NCBI RefSeq assembly: GCF_000002865.3
Contig: NW_001865067.1
Span: forward strand, 89,604 to 153,603
Origin: Monosiga brevicollis MX1
Taxonomy: Eukaryota > Opisthokonta > Choanoflagellata > Craspedida > Salpingoecidae
Reading direction: 5' to 3'
DNA length: 64,000 nt
The notes below the pieces were generated by a model. That model was not told the DNA's origin. It worked only from the letters and a program-made list of their open reading frames with translations, and searched no databases. Made by a program: the position numbers and the translations under genes. This document shows, in pieces, positions 60,401 through 64,000 of the stretch. The stretch's first letter is position 1. Each line of letters begins with the position of its first letter.

Positions 60401-61494
60401 AAACATGGCGCCCTCAGAAGAGTAGGTGCCAGCAGCACACGGAACCTAAAACAGACGCGGGGTGGCGAAGAGGCCCAGACCAGACCAAAAAAAATGAGGT
60501 GAAGATTGCGGCCAGATATGAAAAGGATGCAAGCGGGAAAACGTTACGCACGGGACTGCTGGCAGGGTCGGCGCACGAATAGCCGCTGGGGCAAGTGGTG
60601 CAACTGCTTTGGCCGGTCGCATCGTTATAGGTGCCCTCGGGGCAGTTGAGAGGCAGGGCCATGCTATTGTGGGGACAGTAAGCACCTGCAGGACACGTCT
60701 GTGGCGTGTCGGGGCACGGCAGGCAGGGGTACGGTGTGAGGGGGTGTAAAGCTAGGCGAAAGGACCAAGCGCATGACACACCAAGCACTCGTGCTCGCTC
60801 TCCGGCGAATAAGACCCCTCAAGGCAAATGAGAGGCAAGGCCGCCTTGTCCAGACAGCTAAAAGGGGCCAGAGAGGGTTGCTTGTGAACGGGTGGGAGAA
60901 ACCAAGACAACACCAATGGGGGCTGGCTCGCTGGCCGGGTTGGGCTGACATACCCAGAGCCAGCGGGGCATGGTGAGCAGGCTATGCTAGCGGCAGCCGT
61001 GGTGTAAGTACCATTGGGACAGCTCTATCAGTGCGCGAGCGTGCGTCAAAGATGGAAGTTGTACAAGTAAGGCCAAGGGGGGGGGCACTTTTTGGGGCGC
61101 GGCAAGCAGGGCACAGCCCTGTCAGGCAAGAATCGTACGGCGCAGGCTGTTTCCTCGGCAGTTTCGCCAGGAAGAGCGTTGTAGGAGCCTGGATCACAGG
61201 GATTGGCCGCACTGGCACCGCCGATGCAGCTACGACCAAGGCCCAGCAGTGAGGGGCGTGAGAAGGGGACTGCGATAAAAGGCCAAGCCTTGAGCCAGAC
61301 CGCGTGACAAGACTGGACCACGACGCACTAATAACCAGCAGGACACTCGACGCAAGTGCCAAGCGCGTTGAGGTAATTGCCTGCCAAGCATGATGTTTCG
61401 GCGGCGGCCCAGATCTGTGGACCCGGGGTCAAAAGAAGAGCTAGAACCAATGTTGCCAAGAGCTGACGCGTGTGACTGCGTGCTCGAAACGCCA
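39408..61494 (-). CDS. Giant single-pass membrane protein: GCC2/GCC3-type Cys-rich ectodomain and cytoplasmic coiled coil
   Basis: The start exon (61494-61336) encodes a signal peptide (LLATLVLALLLTPGP) and the first Cys module. Many exons follow with the repeated pattern C-P-A-G-x-Y-C-P-x-G-(S/T)-x-x-P-x-P-C-P-x-G-(T/S)-Y typical of GCC2/GCC3 (ephrin-receptor-like) repeats. Large exons are 55098-53515, about 51660-48363, 48255-47612, 47495-47243, 47084-39708 and 39554-39408 (stop). The 7.4-kb exon holds the last Cys-rich part, one hydrophobic helix (LLGVIVGVGLGLMMACIAVV, about 45735-45815) and a cytoplasmic region of about 2,000 residues. That region starts with D-P-x-(T/S)-G motifs (DPVSGLYV, VHPGTGRVLP) and becomes a long Glu/Gln/Ala/Arg coiled coil. 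The tail ends in PRKPKKK. Not every small exon between 51.7 and 61.3 kb was phased, so a split into two genes is not fully excluded. Family knowledge suggests an adhesion or sensing receptor; no enzyme domain is seen. Confidence 0.75.
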
Positions 61495-62429
<935 letters not shown>

Positions 62430-62568
62430 ATGTCCGGCATTGACATCCGTGATGCCGGCTCGATGGAGCTGACCCGTCTCAAGTGTGCGCTGCTTGACCT
62501 CAATACTCTTATCGCGACCACATGGCCGGACCACGACGCTGCAGCGCTACCGTTCCGCCATAACTTTG
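62430..62568 (+). CDS. Possible first exon of an unidentified gene
   Basis: An ATG at 62430 opens a frame with coding-like composition (MSGIDIRDAGSMELTRLKCA, then LLDLNTLIATTWPDHD) that ends at a good donor, TTTG|GTATGG, at 62568. A good acceptor after a CT tract at 63403 and donor AAG|GTAGGG at 63473 could bound a later exon (RRLQEAFIDCISSRFRLWLS), but the phases of the two do not match, so no chain can be built. I recognise no family. Confidence 0.25.
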
Positions 62569-63236
62569 GTATGGCACAACCAGATGGTCGTCCAACGCAC
62601 ACACACACACACACACACAATGAGAAACGCCTCACATCTTTGAATCATCCCTTGTCTTGTCTTCGAGTCCCGCTCAAGACAGCCATCCATATTCACTTTG
62701 GTCTAGGGCATCCCGCCTTGTATCCCCCACCCTGCTCCCCCGCGGCCCCCGGCCGCCTCGCGTCCCAGGTCAGGAGGCGCTGCCCTAGTTGACGACACCA
62801 GCGTCTTCACTGGTTGTCAAGCACAACGACAATGCCATATCTCCTCCTAATTGTAATACTTTAATTTAGAGGTGCAAGGATGACTAGGATGACAACAGCT
62901 GTTATCAACCATAGATACCAACATCTCCCCCATCGGCAAACAAAAACACACACACTGAAGAGGTCTTTCTCTCTCTCTCTCTCTCTCTAAAATCTTTCTC
63001 TCCCTGAGATCTCTCTCTCAAATCTCTCTCTAAAATCGCTCTCCCTCTCTAAAATCTCTCCCTCTCTTCAACTAACTGAACCCCTCTGTGAAAGCTCTAA
63101 TACTCCAAGCCCCTCCCTCTCAAAACCTCCCACTCTCCCTAAACTCTCTTAAAAAATGAAATTTCTCCTTCTAAGTCCCTTTTCTCTCTAAAAAATTTGT
63201 CTCTCTCCCCCTCTCTCTCTCTAAAAGTTTGCTCTC

Positions 63237-63273
<37 letters not shown>

Positions 63274-63796
63274 GTGCGCTTCTTGCCCTCTTCGGTCCCT
63301 CTCGCCTTGTGGCGGCCGGCTCCTCTGCTTCTGCCCGTCCCTGTCTGCCCTGCTGCTCCCCCCTCCTCCCTCTCCCCTCTCTCTCTTTCTCTTATCTCTC
63401 CAGAGACGCTTGCAGGAGGCATTCATTGATTGCATTTCCAGCCGGTTCAGGCTTTGGCTGAGTCCTCCAAGGTAGGGTCCCCCCTCGTGGTATATGCTGC
63501 AGCTGCTCTCTACTGCTGCTACTGGCGGCGGCTCAGCAGCGTGGGGTTGCCGTCTTGGATGTGGTCCCTGCTCGTACTCTAGCTTGGTCTTGTCTTCTTT
63601 CACCGTGGCTTGCTTCCCCCGCGCGCGCCCCTTCCACTTTGTGGTTGCTTTCCATGCATTTGAACACACATGCTCACTCTTGCATCAATACGCTGCTCTC
63701 GTCCCCCCTCCTCCTCCTCCTCCTCCTCCCTCGCCTGCTCCTCAGGCCACAGATTTTCCACTTGTTGCATTTCGGAACGCCTCTACAACCAGCGTC
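62569..63796. repeat. Simple-repeat-rich region
   Basis: Holds (CA)n at about 62596-62617 and a long CT-rich stretch at about 62965-63275. In the latter, runs of CTCTCT alternate with AAAATC, and a purer (CT)n lies near 63230-63272. A CTC triplet run occurs near 63705-63730. Frames across these give only Ser/Leu or Arg/Glu repeats. A possible exon at 63404-63473 is described with the candidate at 62430. Confidence 0.7.
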
Positions 63797-64000
63797 ATGG
63801 CAGCTGCAACCGCTGCCATTGGCGTGTCGATGCACATTCGCGTTTTTCGGTCCGTGGTAAACCCCATTCTCCAGCCACAACACGCTCAAGCCCCAGCCCC
63901 CTCCGCTCACCCGCCTCCTGCACCCCATCCTGCGCCTACAGAAACGGTGACGACAAGTTCCCGGCCCGCACCGTGGTTGTTAATACCCACAAGACTCGAA
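63797..64000 (+). CDS. Possible start of a gene running off the right end
   Basis: An ATG at 63797 opens a frame of 68 codons that has no stop before the window ends. It begins MAAATAAIGVSMHIRVFRSV and becomes Pro/Ala-rich. The N-terminus could be a mitochondrial targeting peptide, but this is weak. An alternative reading is an exon starting after CCTACAG at 63946 with the sequence NGDDKFPARTVVVNTHKTR. The two use different frames and cannot both be right. Confidence 0.25.
   Translation, partial: MAAATAAIGVSMHIRVFRSVVNPILQPQHAQAPAPSAHPPPAPHPAPTETVTTSSRPAPWLLIPTRLE

Overview
The window looks like nuclear DNA of a unicellular relative of animals, most likely a choanoflagellate. This is inferred from gene content and architecture; no marker gene was searched. 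The pointers are short GT-AG introns in nearly every gene, a cytoplasmic tyrosine kinase with two PTB domains, a giant GCC2/GCC3-type membrane protein, ankyrin-kinase-PARP fusions, and abundant (CT)n, (GT)n and (GA)n microsatellites. Exon chains below were assembled by hand by requiring splice sites and reading phases to match.

Layout, left to right. (1) 1-673 (+): the last three exons of a TM9SF (nonaspanin) gene. (2) 1054-11205 (-): a type I polyketide synthase of about 3,350 residues in two exons, one of them 9.9 kb without a stop. Order: ACP-KS-DH-KR-ACP-KS-DH-KR-ACP-ACP, then a C-terminal segment resembling the Nup98 autopeptidase fold. There is no acyltransferase, enoylreductase or thioesterase. 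(3) 12.4-29.8 kb (+): a tandem family of three paralogues. Copy A (12801-16605) has 13 ankyrin repeats, one per exon, but has lost its kinase and most of its PARP domain. Copy B (17535-23871) and copy C (25359-29822) are intact in the reading and encode ankyrin repeats, a helical region, a protein kinase and a PARP catalytic domain in one chain. (4) 29.8-32.8 kb: repeats, a 41-base poly-T tract and an unidentified coding-like stretch. (5) 32795-38299 (-): a 17-exon gene for a PTB-PTB-tyrosine kinase with an acidic tail. (6) 39408-61494 (-): a giant gene for a signal peptide, a very long Cys-rich ectodomain, one transmembrane helix and about 2,000 cytoplasmic residues of coiled coil. (7) 61.5-64.0 kb: microsatellites and weak exon candidates.

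No metabolic or regulatory link between neighbours can be shown. The PKS needs an acyltransferase and a phosphopantetheinyl transferase encoded elsewhere. The ankyrin cluster evolves by tandem duplication, exon-intron unit amplification and gene conversion. The ankyrin-kinase-PARP proteins and the PTB kinase are both likely intracellular signalling proteins. The most unusual items are the ankyrin-kinase-PARP architecture, the AT-less PKS with its Nup98-like tail, and introns in copy B that are far more alike than the exons beside them.
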